A stretch of 42,785 nucleotides of DNA from CAIRYW01 sp041665985 (GCA_041665985.1 JBAYHV010000003.1:1-42785), one strand, 5' to 3'. Positions 24,827 through 33,366 are shown, counted from the first letter of the stretch. Numbers and translations are program-made. Notes: generated from the letters alone by a model not told the origin.

Positions 24827-24922
24827 TTCGATTATGTTCAAATTTTTTTCAATATTATTTTAAATAATATTGAAAAACCTTACTTTGATTAACTTCTGAA
24901 ATTGTATCCGAACATAATCGAA
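24827..24922. repeat. Nested inverted repeats between M29 and DedA-PAP2 genes
   Basis: The outer arms TTCGATTATGTTC (24827-24839) and GAACATAATCGAA (24910-24922) are perfect. The inner palindrome TTTTTCAATATTATT (24845-24859) and AATAATATTGAAAAA (24863-24877) is also perfect. The rest of 24702-24944 is AT-rich without a gene. The layout resembles a MITE or a long structured RNA. Confidence 0.65.
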
Positions 24923-24944
24923 TTAAAATTTCAGTGCTGGATCA

Positions 24945-26213
24945 TTATATTATTTTTTTTTGTTTAATTCGTTTGTAAAGTTGTTCCAATAATTCAAACG
25001 AAAGAAGGGAAGTTGAAAAGAAAAATATTCCGAAACAAAATCCTCCAATTACATCACTTGCCCAGTGGACTCCAAAATAAAGTCTTGAAAAACCAACTAG
25101 AAATATCAGAACGCCAGAAAATGCATAAAGCAAAATAAGCTGCCATTTCTTCATATAATTTTTGGCTTCATAGCAGATCAAAGCCAAAAAGATCGTTGCG
25201 AGGACCGCATGTCCGCTAGGAAAACTTGAACTGGTTTCTTTGAAAATAAAATGAAAAAGAGGTCTTGGTCTTGAAAAGAAAATTTTTAAAAGAATAACTG
25301 AAAGACTACTTAATAATAATGTAACCCCAAAAAAAGTGAGATCTTTATAGCGTTTTGATCTGTATAAGATAAAGGTCGGTATCAGTGCTATTAGGAAAAA
25401 AGTTTTTGGTCCAATAAAACCAAGCCACCACATTGTCCATAAGGCAATTGAGTTTCTAAACGAAGCTACAAATTCTGCAACTTGTTGGTCAATAATAGAA
25501 AAGGCGGAATGATCTGTTACGTTTTGAGCCACTATTGCAAAAGCGTAAATAGATATAATTGATGTCACAAAAAGCCATATTTGTTTGCTTGAAAATTTTA
25601 GACCCCTTTTTTTTGCTAGTTCTCCTATATATATAATAAAAATAGTTATTGCCGTAGCGATCACTAAAAATTTTCCCATAGCTGGCAGAATAATTTGAAA
25701 TCCTTCTCCAAGTACAAATCCTAGTATTGAAAAAGTAAAAGACCAAACAATCCCAGAAATAAATGCTAGTCCAATAAATCTTAAAGCTTTAACATCTGAG
25801 ACTCCTGCAAAAAAAGGTGAGAGAGATCTTGTTAAAGAGTTGAACCTACCGAAAAAAATTGCCTTACCTAAATGTCGTTCTGTAAGAGTTTGAGTTTTTT
25901 CTATTTTTTCCTTGCTTATAAATCTTGAAATTTGATGAAGTATAGGTTTTGAATATTTTTTTCCAAGCCAATAAGCAACTACATCTCCGATAAAGGAACC
26001 TATAGCAGCAATTACGAAGAGTTGCCAAAATGGAAATGTTCCAAGTCTGGCAAAAATACCAGCAAGAATGAGAATAGTTTGACCAGGAATTACAAAGCCT
26101 AAAATAGGAAGAGATTCACAAGCTACTGTAATAAACACAGTTAAAATACCAAATTGTTCGAAGAAAATTTGTTGCGACAATATAAAATCCATGATTATTT
26201 TTTCCAAATGCAT
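24945..26213 (-). CDS. DedA-PAP2 fusion: lipid transporter plus phosphatase
   Basis: Two membrane modules in 422 residues. Residues about 1-200 are a DedA domain (VIPGQTILILAG and FFGRFNSLTRSLSPFFAGVS). Residues about 230-415 are a PAP2 phosphatase with the complete signature KIFFSRPRP, SSSFPSGHA and SRLYFGVHWASD. PAP2 enzymes include undecaprenyl-diphosphate phosphatases, and DedA proteins are implicated in returning undecaprenyl phosphate inward. One polypeptide could therefore dephosphorylate and recycle the carrier. It is divergent from uppP with about 30-100 bases between, supporting the same pathway. The start could be Met8 (26192). Confidence 0.88.
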   Translation of the reverse strand: MHLEKIIMDFILSQQIFFEQFGILTVFITVACESLPILGFVIPGQTILILAGIFARLGTFPFWQLFVIAAIGSFIGDVVAYWLGKKYSKPILHQISRFISKEKIEKTQTLTERHLGKAIFFGRFNSLTRSLSPFFAGVSDVKALRFIGLAFISGIVWSFTFSILGFVLGEGFQIILPAMGKFLVIATAITIFIIYIGELAKKRGLKFSSKQIWLFVTSIISIYAFAIVAQNVTDHSAFSIIDQQVAEFVASFRNSIALWTMWWLGFIGPKTFFLIALIPTFILYRSKRYKDLTFFGVTLLLSSLSVILLKIFFSRPRPLFHFIFKETSSSFPSGHAVLATIFLALICYEAKNYMKKWQLILLYAFSGVLIFLVGFSRLYFGVHWASDVIGGFCFGIFFFSTSLLSFELLEQLYKRIKQKKII

Positions 26214-26310
26214 ATGAAGATATTGATTATAGCATTAAGTTTTTTTGATTAGTATAAACAAAGACTGTGCTGTAAAATATATAGATTATTTGATTAATAG
26301 ATTAATGTAT

Positions 26311-27078
26311 ATGCATTTTATAGACGTAATTATTTTGGGAATTGTAGAGGGAGTCACTGAATTTCTACCTATTTCTTCTACAGGACATATGATATTGGCT
26401 TCAAGGATCTTGGGGCTTACTCAAAGTGATTTTTTGAAAAGTTTTGAAATAATAATTCAACTCGGGGCAATCCTTGCTGTTGTGGCTTTGTACTTTAGAA
26501 AATTTTTTGATATTGAAGTTCTGAAAAGAATTATTGTTGGTTTTATTCCAACAGCCATTATCGGTTTGATATTTTATAAACTCGTAAAAAATTTTCTTGG
26601 AAGCGAGAGTGTCGTGCTTTGGTCTTTGTTTTTAGGAGGAGTTGTTATTATTCTTTTTGAAATTTTGAAAAAAAATGAAACAGGTAAAGAAGAAAATGGA
26701 ATTACAAAACTTACTTATAAAGATTGTACTAAAATTGGTCTTTTTCAATCTATCGCCATAATTCCTGGAGTTTCTAGATCAGCGGCAACAATTATCGGAG
26801 GATTATCAATAGGTATTGATAGAAAAACCATAACAGAATATTCTTTTTTAATAGCGGTTCCTACTATGGTTGCAGCCACAGGACTCGAATTAATTAAAGG
26901 AGGAGCAAATATAACTCCTGATCAGTTTGGATTACTTTTTGTTGGATTTTTAGTTTCTTTTGTTGTCGCATTTGTAGCAATAAAATCATTTATAAAATTC
27001 GTTCAGCATCATAAATTTACTGGATTCGGAATTTATCGAATTGTAGTAGCTGGAGTTTTCTTTTTTGTAGGAAAGTAA
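26311..27078 (+). CDS. uppP: Undecaprenyl-diphosphate phosphatase
   Basis: UppP (BacA) dephosphorylates undecaprenyl diphosphate for cell-wall synthesis and confers bacitracin tolerance when abundant. The 255 residues contain the family motifs GIVEGVTEFLPISSTGHMIL near the N-terminus and PGVSRSAATIIGGLSIG in the second half. About eight membrane helices are seen. I chose the ATG at 26311 because family members start a few residues before the LGIVEG motif. ATGs at 26305 and 26245 are in frame but add an unusual polar stretch. It pairs with the DedA-PAP2 fusion. Confidence 0.93.
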   Translation: MHFIDVIILGIVEGVTEFLPISSTGHMILASRILGLTQSDFLKSFEIIIQLGAILAVVALYFRKFFDIEVLKRIIVGFIPTAIIGLIFYKLVKNFLGSESVVLWSLFLGGVVIILFEILKKNETGKEENGITKLTYKDCTKIGLFQSIAIIPGVSRSAATIIGGLSIGIDRKTITEYSFLIAVPTMVAATGLELIKGGANITPDQFGLLFVGFLVSFVVAFVAIKSFIKFVQHHKFTGFGIYRIVVAGVFFFVGK

Positions 27079-27079
27079 T

Positions 27080-27154
27080 ATGAAAGAAATAAATAAGGAA
27101 CTTATCCTCGACGAGAACAGAAGTAGACTTTGCCCACATTGTGATGAAAATTAG
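27080..27154 (+). CDS. Tiny ORF (24 residues) ending LCPHCDEN
   Basis: An ATG directly after the uppP stop opens 24 codons with a CPHC motif near the end. It is too short to judge. It could be a remnant of a zinc-ribbon gene, or chance. It fills the gap between uppP and the phosphotransfer operon. Confidence 0.2.
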   Translation: MKEINKELILDENRSRLCPHCDEN

Positions 27155-27183
27155 AAAAGTATTTTTTAGCTAATAATATAAAA

Positions 27184-28128
27184 ATGAATTACATTAAATT
27201 TTTTAAAGACCTAAACAAAAATGATGCAGAAATTGCAGGAGGTAAAGGTGCTTCCTTAGGTGAGATGACCAAGGCTAATATTCCAGTACCACCTGGTTTT
27301 GTTGTTCTTTCTGATGCCTTCGAATTTTTTATTCGAGAAACTGATCTAATTTCTGAAATTGAGGCTTCACTTGCAAAAGTTAATCATAAAGAAATGGAGT
27401 CTATTGAAAATGCTTCCGAAACAATTCAGGAGCTTATTCATAAAGCCAAGATGCCAGAAGTTTTGGAAAAAGAAATTACTGATTCTTTTAAAAAACTAGA
27501 TACTGAATTTGTGGCTGTCAGGTCAAGTGCTACTGCAGAGGACGGAGCAGAAAATGCTTGGGCAGGACAGCTAGATAGTTTTTTAAACACAAAAGAGGAA
27601 AATATTTTAGAAAATGTTCAAAAATGTTTTGCTTCACTTTTTACGCCAAGAGCTATTTTTTATCGTTTTGAAAAAGGTCTACATAACACACATATTTCTG
27701 TTGCTGTAGTTATTCAAAAAATGGTAAATAGTGAAAAATCAGGAATTGCTTTTTCAGTGCATCCTGTAACTGAAGATAGAAATCAAATGATCATTGAAGC
27801 TTCTTGGGGTCTTGGAGAAGCGATTGTTTCTGGGCAGATAACTCCCGATAGTTATGTTGTAGAAAAAGAACCAAGAAATATTTTGGATGTAAATATTGCC
27901 GAAAAAGACCGAGGTCTTTTTCGGCTTGCATTTGGCGGAAACGAATGGAAAGATCTTCCATCAAAAAAAGCAAATGAACAGTGTCTCTCAGGAAAAGAAA
28001 TCTTAGAATTTTCAGAACTCATTTTGAAAATCGAAAATCACTACGGTTTTCCTTGTGATATTGAATGGGCTTTTGAAGACGGAGAATTTTATATTACGCA
28101 AAGTAGACCGATTACTACATTAAAATAG
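27184..28128 (+). CDS. Free-standing PEP-synthase-type ATP-grasp domain
   Basis: This 314-residue protein is only the N-terminal ATP-binding (PPDK_N, PF01326) part of PEP synthase, pyruvate phosphate dikinase or rifampicin phosphotransferase. Seen are the Gly-rich AGGKGASLGEM (18-28), VAVRSSATAED (110-120), WAGQLDSFLN, EASWGLGEAIVSGQITPDS, and CDIEWAFED with ITQSRPITTL at the end. The swivel-His domain and PEP/pyruvate barrel are absent. In the family this domain uses ATP to phosphorylate a swivelling His, releasing AMP and phosphate after water attack. Three separate swivel proteins follow in the same operon and are the likely partners. A perfect 13-bp palindrome lies in frame at 27898-27925. 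A weak -10 (TAATAT, 27174-27179) lies just upstream, so the mRNA may be leaderless. Confidence 0.88.
   Translation: MNYIKFFKDLNKNDAEIAGGKGASLGEMTKANIPVPPGFVVLSDAFEFFIRETDLISEIEASLAKVNHKEMESIENASETIQELIHKAKMPEVLEKEITDSFKKLDTEFVAVRSSATAEDGAENAWAGQLDSFLNTKEENILENVQKCFASLFTPRAIFYRFEKGLHNTHISVAVVIQKMVNSEKSGIAFSVHPVTEDRNQMIIEASWGLGEAIVSGQITPDSYVVEKEPRNILDVNIAEKDRGLFRLAFGGNEWKDLPSKKANEQCLSGKEILEFSELILKIENHYGFPCDIEWAFEDGEFYITQSRPITTLK
27898..27925. repeat. Perfect palindrome inside the ATP-grasp gene
   Basis: GCCGAAAAAGACC (27898-27910), GA, GGTCTTTTTCGGC (27913-27925). Read in frame as AEKDRGLFRLA. Thirteen perfect pairs inside a coding region are unlikely by chance. Confidence 0.85.
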
Positions 28129-28140
28129 GATATATTTGAT

Positions 28141-29643
28141 ATGAACAAGAATATTAATCAAATCCTAGACAAGTTATCAAATAAAGTATGGAGAAAAAGA
28201 GGGAAATGGCATCACTCGGTGCTTTTTGATGAAATTTTTGCTGAAGGAGAATCGACTTTATATGCTAAAAAACTCGGCTATTCTTTTGAGAGGAATTTTT
28301 GTGTGTGGTTGGAAAATGGTGATTATCTCGATTTACAAAGTGATTGGGATAGTATAAGAAAAACTATTGAAGAAGGATACAAAGAAGATGTGAGTTATAT
28401 GAAAAAGTTTGCTGACAATTGTCTTCTTAAATCAGATGAATTAGTTGCCTATTTTCAAAAAATTAAAGATAAGAATTTTAGTAAATTATCAAATAAAGAG
28501 GTTTCTGATTCATTTTCAAAATTAGTTGAAGAACTTAAAAAGTTTATGCCTTTCATGATGAGTGTTCATTTATTTGATGAAATTCTTACGGAACATTTTA
28601 GTATTGAACTTTCCAAATTTGTTAAAGAAAAATCTTTTTCACAAAATGATTTTTTTGAATATCAAACAGCTCTAACTTTACCATTCAGAAAAATTCTTGT
28701 TCTCGAGGAACAAGACGACCTTGTAAAAATTGCTTTAAAGCTAAAAAAAGAAAATTTAAATATTTTCGACCCAGTAATTAAAAAGCTTTTAGAAATGCAC
28801 ACACAAAAATATTCTTGGATTAATGCATATCTTTTTGAAAATGTTCTATATTCATTTGAGGATTTTGAAAAACGTCTTGGAGAATTAATTAAGACTGATT
28901 TTGAAAAAGAATACTTACTTAAATTGGACGCCGAAAGTAAACTTAAAAAACAACAATTAGAATACATGGAAGTATTAGTTGGGTACCCTGAATTATTAGA
29001 ACTTTCTAAAATAATTCAAGTTTTTGGATTTTTACGTTCCTATAGAGTTGATGTTTTGATGTACTCAATTGTAATGGCTTGGAATCTTATTGAGGAAATT
29101 GCAAAAAGAATAGAAATTTTTCCAATCGATTTAAAATATCTTGATTCTAAGGAGATTGATTTGGTTCTTAATGGGAGTGTTAATTTTGATTACCAAAAAA
29201 TAATTCAAGATAGAAAAAATGGATTTATTTCAGTTTGTATTAATAGTGATAGATATGAACTCACAGGAGAGGAAGCAGAAAAAATAAATTCAGTAGTAAA
29301 ATTACCTATAGAAAAGCTTGATGGTGTCATAAAAGGAACAGTAGCTTTTCCCGGTAAAATAACAGCTCGTTGCAAAGTCCTTTTTAGTCTTGACGATATG
29401 AAAAAAATTGAGGAGGGAGATGTGATGGTGATTGCTATGACAGATCCAAATTACATTCAAGCTATGAATAGAGCAAGTGCTTTTGTGACTGATCAAGGAG
29501 GTATTCTTTGTCATGCTGCGATTGTATCTCGCGAAATGAAGAAACCTTGCATAATTGGCACCAAAATCGCTACAAAAGTTTTGAAAGATGGAGATTTAGT
29601 TGAAGTGGATGCTGAAAAAGGGGTTGTAAGAATTTTAAAATAA
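28141..29643 (+). CDS. Phosphohistidine swivel protein 1, unknown acceptor domain
   Basis: 500 residues. Residues about 395-500 are a PEP-utilising mobile (swivel, PF00391) domain with the catalytic His458 in GGILCHAAIVSRE, ending LVEVDAEKGVVRILK. The first about 390 residues are helical and I do not recognise them as a named domain. They include FLRSYRVDVL (Arg299), also found as FLRTDRVDLL in the third swivel protein, and a KEIDLVL segment with an equivalent in all three. Neither an ATP-grasp domain nor a PEP/pyruvate barrel is present, so it must receive phosphate from a partner, most likely the ATP-grasp protein 12 bases upstream. The order helical domain then swivel matches the acceptor and His domains of rifampicin phosphotransferase. 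The acceptor is unknown. Confidence 0.75.
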   Translation: MNKNINQILDKLSNKVWRKRGKWHHSVLFDEIFAEGESTLYAKKLGYSFERNFCVWLENGDYLDLQSDWDSIRKTIEEGYKEDVSYMKKFADNCLLKSDELVAYFQKIKDKNFSKLSNKEVSDSFSKLVEELKKFMPFMMSVHLFDEILTEHFSIELSKFVKEKSFSQNDFFEYQTALTLPFRKILVLEEQDDLVKIALKLKKENLNIFDPVIKKLLEMHTQKYSWINAYLFENVLYSFEDFEKRLGELIKTDFEKEYLLKLDAESKLKKQQLEYMEVLVGYPELLELSKIIQVFGFLRSYRVDVLMYSIVMAWNLIEEIAKRIEIFPIDLKYLDSKEIDLVLNGSVNFDYQKIIQDRKNGFISVCINSDRYELTGEEAEKINSVVKLPIEKLDGVIKGTVAFPGKITARCKVLFSLDDMKKIEEGDVMVIAMTDPNYIQAMNRASAFVTDQGGILCHAAIVSREMKKPCIIGTKIATKVLKDGDLVEVDAEKGVVRILK

Positions 29644-29645
29644 TT

Positions 29646-30740
29646 ATGAAAAAAATTGAAACAATAATAAAAAGAGATAATTCACTTATTGATGTTAAGG
29701 CTTGGCATTTAGGTTACACTTCTGGTCTCAAGGAGTGGTTAGGTTGGTCATATTCAGATACTTTGTTTTATATACATGATGGATATACAGAAGTTATGAG
29801 GCCTCCACATGAACACACAATTGAGTTTAGAGAGTTTGTACTCAAAAAAATTGATACTGATCAAACTTGGTTAAAAAGTGAAACAAAAAAATTTGATGAT
29901 CTTATATCTGAAATAAACATTTTTTATGGGTTATCTATAGAGAAAATTAATATAGGATCGAACAATAACGAAATTGCTTTAATATATGAAAAATATGTTG
30001 CTTATATATCTAAAGCTATGGGTCCTTATATAACTATGTTTTGGATTCCTAATTGGCTTGAGAACGACCCTGTTAGATTCAAGAAATATGAAAATGAAAT
30101 TACTCTTGCGTTAGAATATAGAAAAAAAACAGAGTTCTTGTTTCCAAACGGGGCTAAATTAACTGATCTAATTCTTTCAAAAATTTCAAGTGATCTGAAA
30201 ATTGATATTAAGCTTTTACGAGTGTTATCAACCGAAGAACTTCTTTCATATTTAGAACAAGGAATAAGGCCAAATGAAAAAGAATTGGAGAATAGGCTTA
30301 CTGGCTTTGTGTATTCGAAAGAAGGTATTATTTTAACTGACAATACCGTAGAGAATCTTAAAGAAGTTTTTGCCAGTTTAGGTTATGAATATGAGCAAAA
30401 AATTGAATCTATTGTGAATGAGTTAAAAGGTCAAATTGCTTGCAAAGGAATAGTAAAAGGAAAAGTAAGAATTATTCTTAGTAAAATGGACATAATTCTT
30501 TTGGAAGAAGGAGAAATTCTTGTAACATCAATGACTACTCCGGAATATCTTCCTGCAATGAAAAAATCAAGTGCCTTCGTTACAGATGAAGGAGGTATAA
30601 CTTGTCATGCCGCGATTATTGCTAGAGAGTTAGGTAAACCTTGTATCATTGGCACAAAAAATGCAACTTCAGTTTTTAAAACTGGTGATTTGGTTGAGGT
30701 AGATGCAGAGAAGGGAGTTGTTAGAATAATCAAAACATGA
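29646..30740 (+). CDS. Phosphohistidine swivel protein 2, short acceptor domain
   Basis: 364 residues, starting 2 bases after the previous stop. The C-terminal about 105 residues are the swivel domain, with His321 in GGITCHAAIIARE and the ending LVEVDAEKGVVRIIKT, very close to proteins 1 and 3. The N-terminal about 255 residues differ from both, with aromatic-rich AWHLGYTSGLKEWLGWSYSD, PPHEHTIEF and YITMFWIPNWLE. The joining segment LSTEELLSYLEQG corresponds to the KEIDLVL segment of protein 1. The aromatic and His-rich N-terminus could bind a hydrophobic small molecule, but this is inference. It overlaps the next gene by 4 bases (ATGA). Confidence 0.75.
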   Translation: MKKIETIIKRDNSLIDVKAWHLGYTSGLKEWLGWSYSDTLFYIHDGYTEVMRPPHEHTIEFREFVLKKIDTDQTWLKSETKKFDDLISEINIFYGLSIEKINIGSNNNEIALIYEKYVAYISKAMGPYITMFWIPNWLENDPVRFKKYENEITLALEYRKKTEFLFPNGAKLTDLILSKISSDLKIDIKLLRVLSTEELLSYLEQGIRPNEKELENRLTGFVYSKEGIILTDNTVENLKEVFASLGYEYEQKIESIVNELKGQIACKGIVKGKVRIILSKMDIILLEEGEILVTSMTTPEYLPAMKKSSAFVTDEGGITCHAAIIARELGKPCIIGTKNATSVFKTGDLVEVDAEKGVVRIIKT

Positions 30741-32176
30741 TGAATAAAGAAATAATTCCTGAATTAGAAAAGTTCACTCTTACTTTTTCACGACCCCAAT
30801 CAGTTTTGAGAGATGAAATTGCATATGTTTTATTTGAAAAATATGTAAATATTCCTCGTCTTCGGGTAATGACAATACCACTTGAAGGTATTAATAGAGC
30901 TATTTATGTAGACTCAATTTTTTTAAAACAGCTTTTTGATTTTTTATTAAATGAAATTGTAACTTTAGATGGTTGGGAACAACATCTAAAATGTTATATG
31001 GAACTTGTAGAGGAATTTAAATCGGTAGGACAAGAAATTATAGATAATACTAGTTTTGATAAAAAAGTACTTTTGACTCTATATAAAAAAGGGATTAAAA
31101 CAATTAGAGATTTAGGAGATTATGCTTGGATGCCTCTTCCTGTTGAAAAAACTATTGTCCCTAAATTTATTGAGCTTTTGCAAGAAAAACATCCTGCTGA
31201 TTGGAAAGAAATTAATGAAGCTATTTCATCCCCTGTTAAACTTTATGGTTATCAAAAGATGCGTCTTGATATTTGTGATGCTGTAATAAATAACAAAACT
31301 AATTCAGAAGAATATATTCAAAAATTAGTCGATTTACATAAATATCAAGGTGAGTATTCATATATTGAACCTTTGTGTGATACTCCTTATTTTAAGGAAG
31401 AATTTGCAAAATTAAACTTAGAAATTGCATTGCAAGAAAAGACAAGAATTAATGATGAGGTAAAACATAATCAATTAAATCTTAGTCAAGCAATGGCAAA
31501 GATTAAGGAGGAACAGCTTATTTTATGGGCGAATATAATTAATGAGTATACATTTTTGAGGACAGATAGAGTTGATTTGCTAAAAAAGATTCAAGTATCT
31601 GTTAGAAATATTCTTGATATGGTTGCTGAACACTTAACTAAGGATAATGGAAAAACGTGGACACGAGTAGAAGTGGCAAATTTACTTAACTCAGAAATAA
31701 TTGATTATTTAGAATCTAAATTTATTCCTGATCTTGATTATGTTCTTAATAGAGGAAAAGCTGTGTACTACCGCACACCAGATGAGGTTAAGATAATTAC
31801 AGATACGATTGAGGTTAAAAAAATTCAAGACACAATGAATGCCAATCTAGATAAAACAATTAAAGGGTCTGTTGCTTTTAAAGGAATTGTAAAAGGTGAA
31901 GTAAAAATGGTTTTTAGTAAAGCAGATCTCTATAAGGTTCTTAAGGGGGATATTTTGGTTGCTCGTACAACAATGCCAGATTATACTCCAGCTATGGAAA
32001 TAGCAGGAGCTTTTGTTACCGAGGAGGGAGGAATCACTTCGCACGCGGCAATTATCGCTCGGGAATTAAAAAAACCTTGCATTGTTGGCACTAGAAATTG
32101 CACGAAAGTTTTGAAAGACGGTGATTTGGTGGAAGTGGATGCAGAGAAGGGGATCGTTAGAATAATTAATATTTAA
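30737..32176 (+). CDS. Phosphohistidine swivel protein 3
   Basis: 479 residues. The swivel domain occupies about residues 375-479 with His436 in GGITSHAAIIARE, the most canonical of the three (TSHAA). The helical N-terminal part contains LHKYQGEYSYIEPL, similar in style to HTQKYSWINAYL in protein 1, and FLRTDRVDLL (Arg275). Proteins 1 and 3 therefore share a related acceptor domain despite low overall similarity. The start overlaps the previous stop (ATGA), indicating translational coupling. It lacks any nucleotide-binding domain. Confidence 0.75.
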   Translation: MMNKEIIPELEKFTLTFSRPQSVLRDEIAYVLFEKYVNIPRLRVMTIPLEGINRAIYVDSIFLKQLFDFLLNEIVTLDGWEQHLKCYMELVEEFKSVGQEIIDNTSFDKKVLLTLYKKGIKTIRDLGDYAWMPLPVEKTIVPKFIELLQEKHPADWKEINEAISSPVKLYGYQKMRLDICDAVINNKTNSEEYIQKLVDLHKYQGEYSYIEPLCDTPYFKEEFAKLNLEIALQEKTRINDEVKHNQLNLSQAMAKIKEEQLILWANIINEYTFLRTDRVDLLKKIQVSVRNILDMVAEHLTKDNGKTWTRVEVANLLNSEIIDYLESKFIPDLDYVLNRGKAVYYRTPDEVKIITDTIEVKKIQDTMNANLDKTIKGSVAFKGIVKGEVKMVFSKADLYKVLKGDILVARTTMPDYTPAMEIAGAFVTEEGGITSHAAIIARELKKPCIVGTRNCTKVLKDGDLVEVDAEKGIVRIINI

Positions 32177-32186
32177 TTTAAATAAA

Positions 32187-33101
32187 ATGGAAAGATTTGA
32201 AAACAAATTAGAGAGAAGAGAAAATGGGTTTGAGAAAATGCCAGAAGTGTTCAGAACGAAAGTTGTTTTGGATTTTTTTAGACATGATGAAAAGGATCCT
32301 AATAAAGTTGAACCTATAAAGCCAGATGAAGAAGTGGAATTAACTCCAAAAGGAAAATTAGATGCAAAAGGTCACGCAAAAATTGAGGACACTACTTTTG
32401 CGATAGCTACTGGTACAGACAGAAAACGCGCAAGACAAACTGCTATATATCATATGGCTGGAAAGAATGAGGCTGTAACAGGCGAAGAAACGTACGAAGA
32501 ACTTGAGCAAGTTGTGAACAAAGGAAGAGAATATGGAAGTAAAATAGTTACAGATAATAGACTTAATTTTACTGTTGAAAAAAATACTCCATTTGGAAAA
32601 GTTGCGTTTGAAAGATTTTTTAAAGGTGAGTATTTAAAATTTTTAGTAGAGGAAAGTGATCAATTTTCTAAAGAGGTTGGTAATACAGAAGAATCTACTT
32701 ACTCATCATTGGCTGGTAATGTAGCTGAACTTGTAAAAAAAAACATTGCTGTATCTAGAAATTTTGACCAGCTTTATCAATCAAAGTCTGAAGAGGAAAG
32801 AAAAACAAATGAGCTTCAAAGGTTTTTTGGATCACATCAAGGTGTAACTGAAAGTTTCTTAGCAAAACTAATAGAAAATATTAAAGGGGTAGAGGAAAGA
32901 GACAAATTTGTAAAGATCCTCAAAAATAGAGGTTTTGATTTTTCAGAAGGATTTGAAATAGATATTTTAAATAAAGATACAGAGGAAGAACCCAAAATAA
33001 AAATCTCATACAGAAAAGAGGTTGAAGGAGAAGAACCTTTTATTTTTGAAGAGGAAATTCCTTCAGAGCTTATAGATCAAATTATTTTAGAAGGAAAGTA
33101 G
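32187..33101 (+). CDS. Histidine phosphatase family protein
   Basis: Histidine phosphatase (phosphoglycerate-mutase-like) superfamily, which removes phosphate through a phosphohistidine intermediate. In 304 residues the nucleophile motif is FFRHDEK (Arg32, His33), followed by GTDRKRARQTA, the usual RAxQTA block, and a second catalytic His in FGSHQGVTESF. An acidic, helical middle region and a C-terminal extension of unknown role are added. It lies 10 bases after swivel protein 3 as the last gene of the operon. It may dephosphorylate the product of the upstream enzymes or the swivel His; a metabolic phosphatase role is the simpler alternative. Met18 could be the true start. Confidence 0.78.
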   Translation: MERFENKLERRENGFEKMPEVFRTKVVLDFFRHDEKDPNKVEPIKPDEEVELTPKGKLDAKGHAKIEDTTFAIATGTDRKRARQTAIYHMAGKNEAVTGEETYEELEQVVNKGREYGSKIVTDNRLNFTVEKNTPFGKVAFERFFKGEYLKFLVEESDQFSKEVGNTEESTYSSLAGNVAELVKKNIAVSRNFDQLYQSKSEEERKTNELQRFFGSHQGVTESFLAKLIENIKGVEERDKFVKILKNRGFDFSEGFEIDILNKDTEEEPKIKISYRKEVEGEEPFIFEEEIPSELIDQIILEGK

Positions 33102-33146
33102 ACAGAAATATTAGGATGGTTGCAATAACTTTTTTAAAAGAGTTAA

Positions 33147-33350
33147 ACCAAAGTTTTTACATCTTTACATTATCCACAGTCAACAGCTGATGTTAGCAAA
33201 GCTATTGGTTTGATAACCCTTAAGGCTCAAATTGCATCCTACAATGAAGTATTTCTTCTAGCCTCGCCTCTGATGCTTGTGGGAGCCTTCACGGCCTTTA
33301 TGATCAAGGTAGGGAAACAAGTTCCAAAAGAAGAGATCTTTATTGAGTAG
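33147..33350 (+). pseudogene. C-terminal remnant of a DHA2/EmrB-type MFS transporter
   Basis: A 67-codon open frame without a plausible start codon follows a TAA at 33144. Its translation contains KAQIASYNEVFLLASPLML and GAFTAFMIKVGKQ, the pattern of the last membrane helix and tail of EmrB/DHA2 drug-proton antiporters (Q-A-x-x-x-Y-N-D/E-V-F). The rest of the transporter is missing and the base usage is GC-richer than its neighbours. I read it as a decayed or truncated efflux gene. Apart from this, 33102-33366 holds nothing I recognise. Confidence 0.55.
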
Positions 33351-33366
33351 GAAAATATTGAACAGA

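Noticed and set aside
26245..26310. Longer uppP starting at 26245
   Set aside because: The extra 22 residues are polar and unlike UppP N-termini; ATG 26311 fits the family.
27184..32176. A PEP synthase broken by frameshifts
   Set aside because: Each piece has its own start, stop and tight operon spacing. The swivel domain occurs three times and the barrel domain is missing altogether, so this is not one enzyme split by errors.
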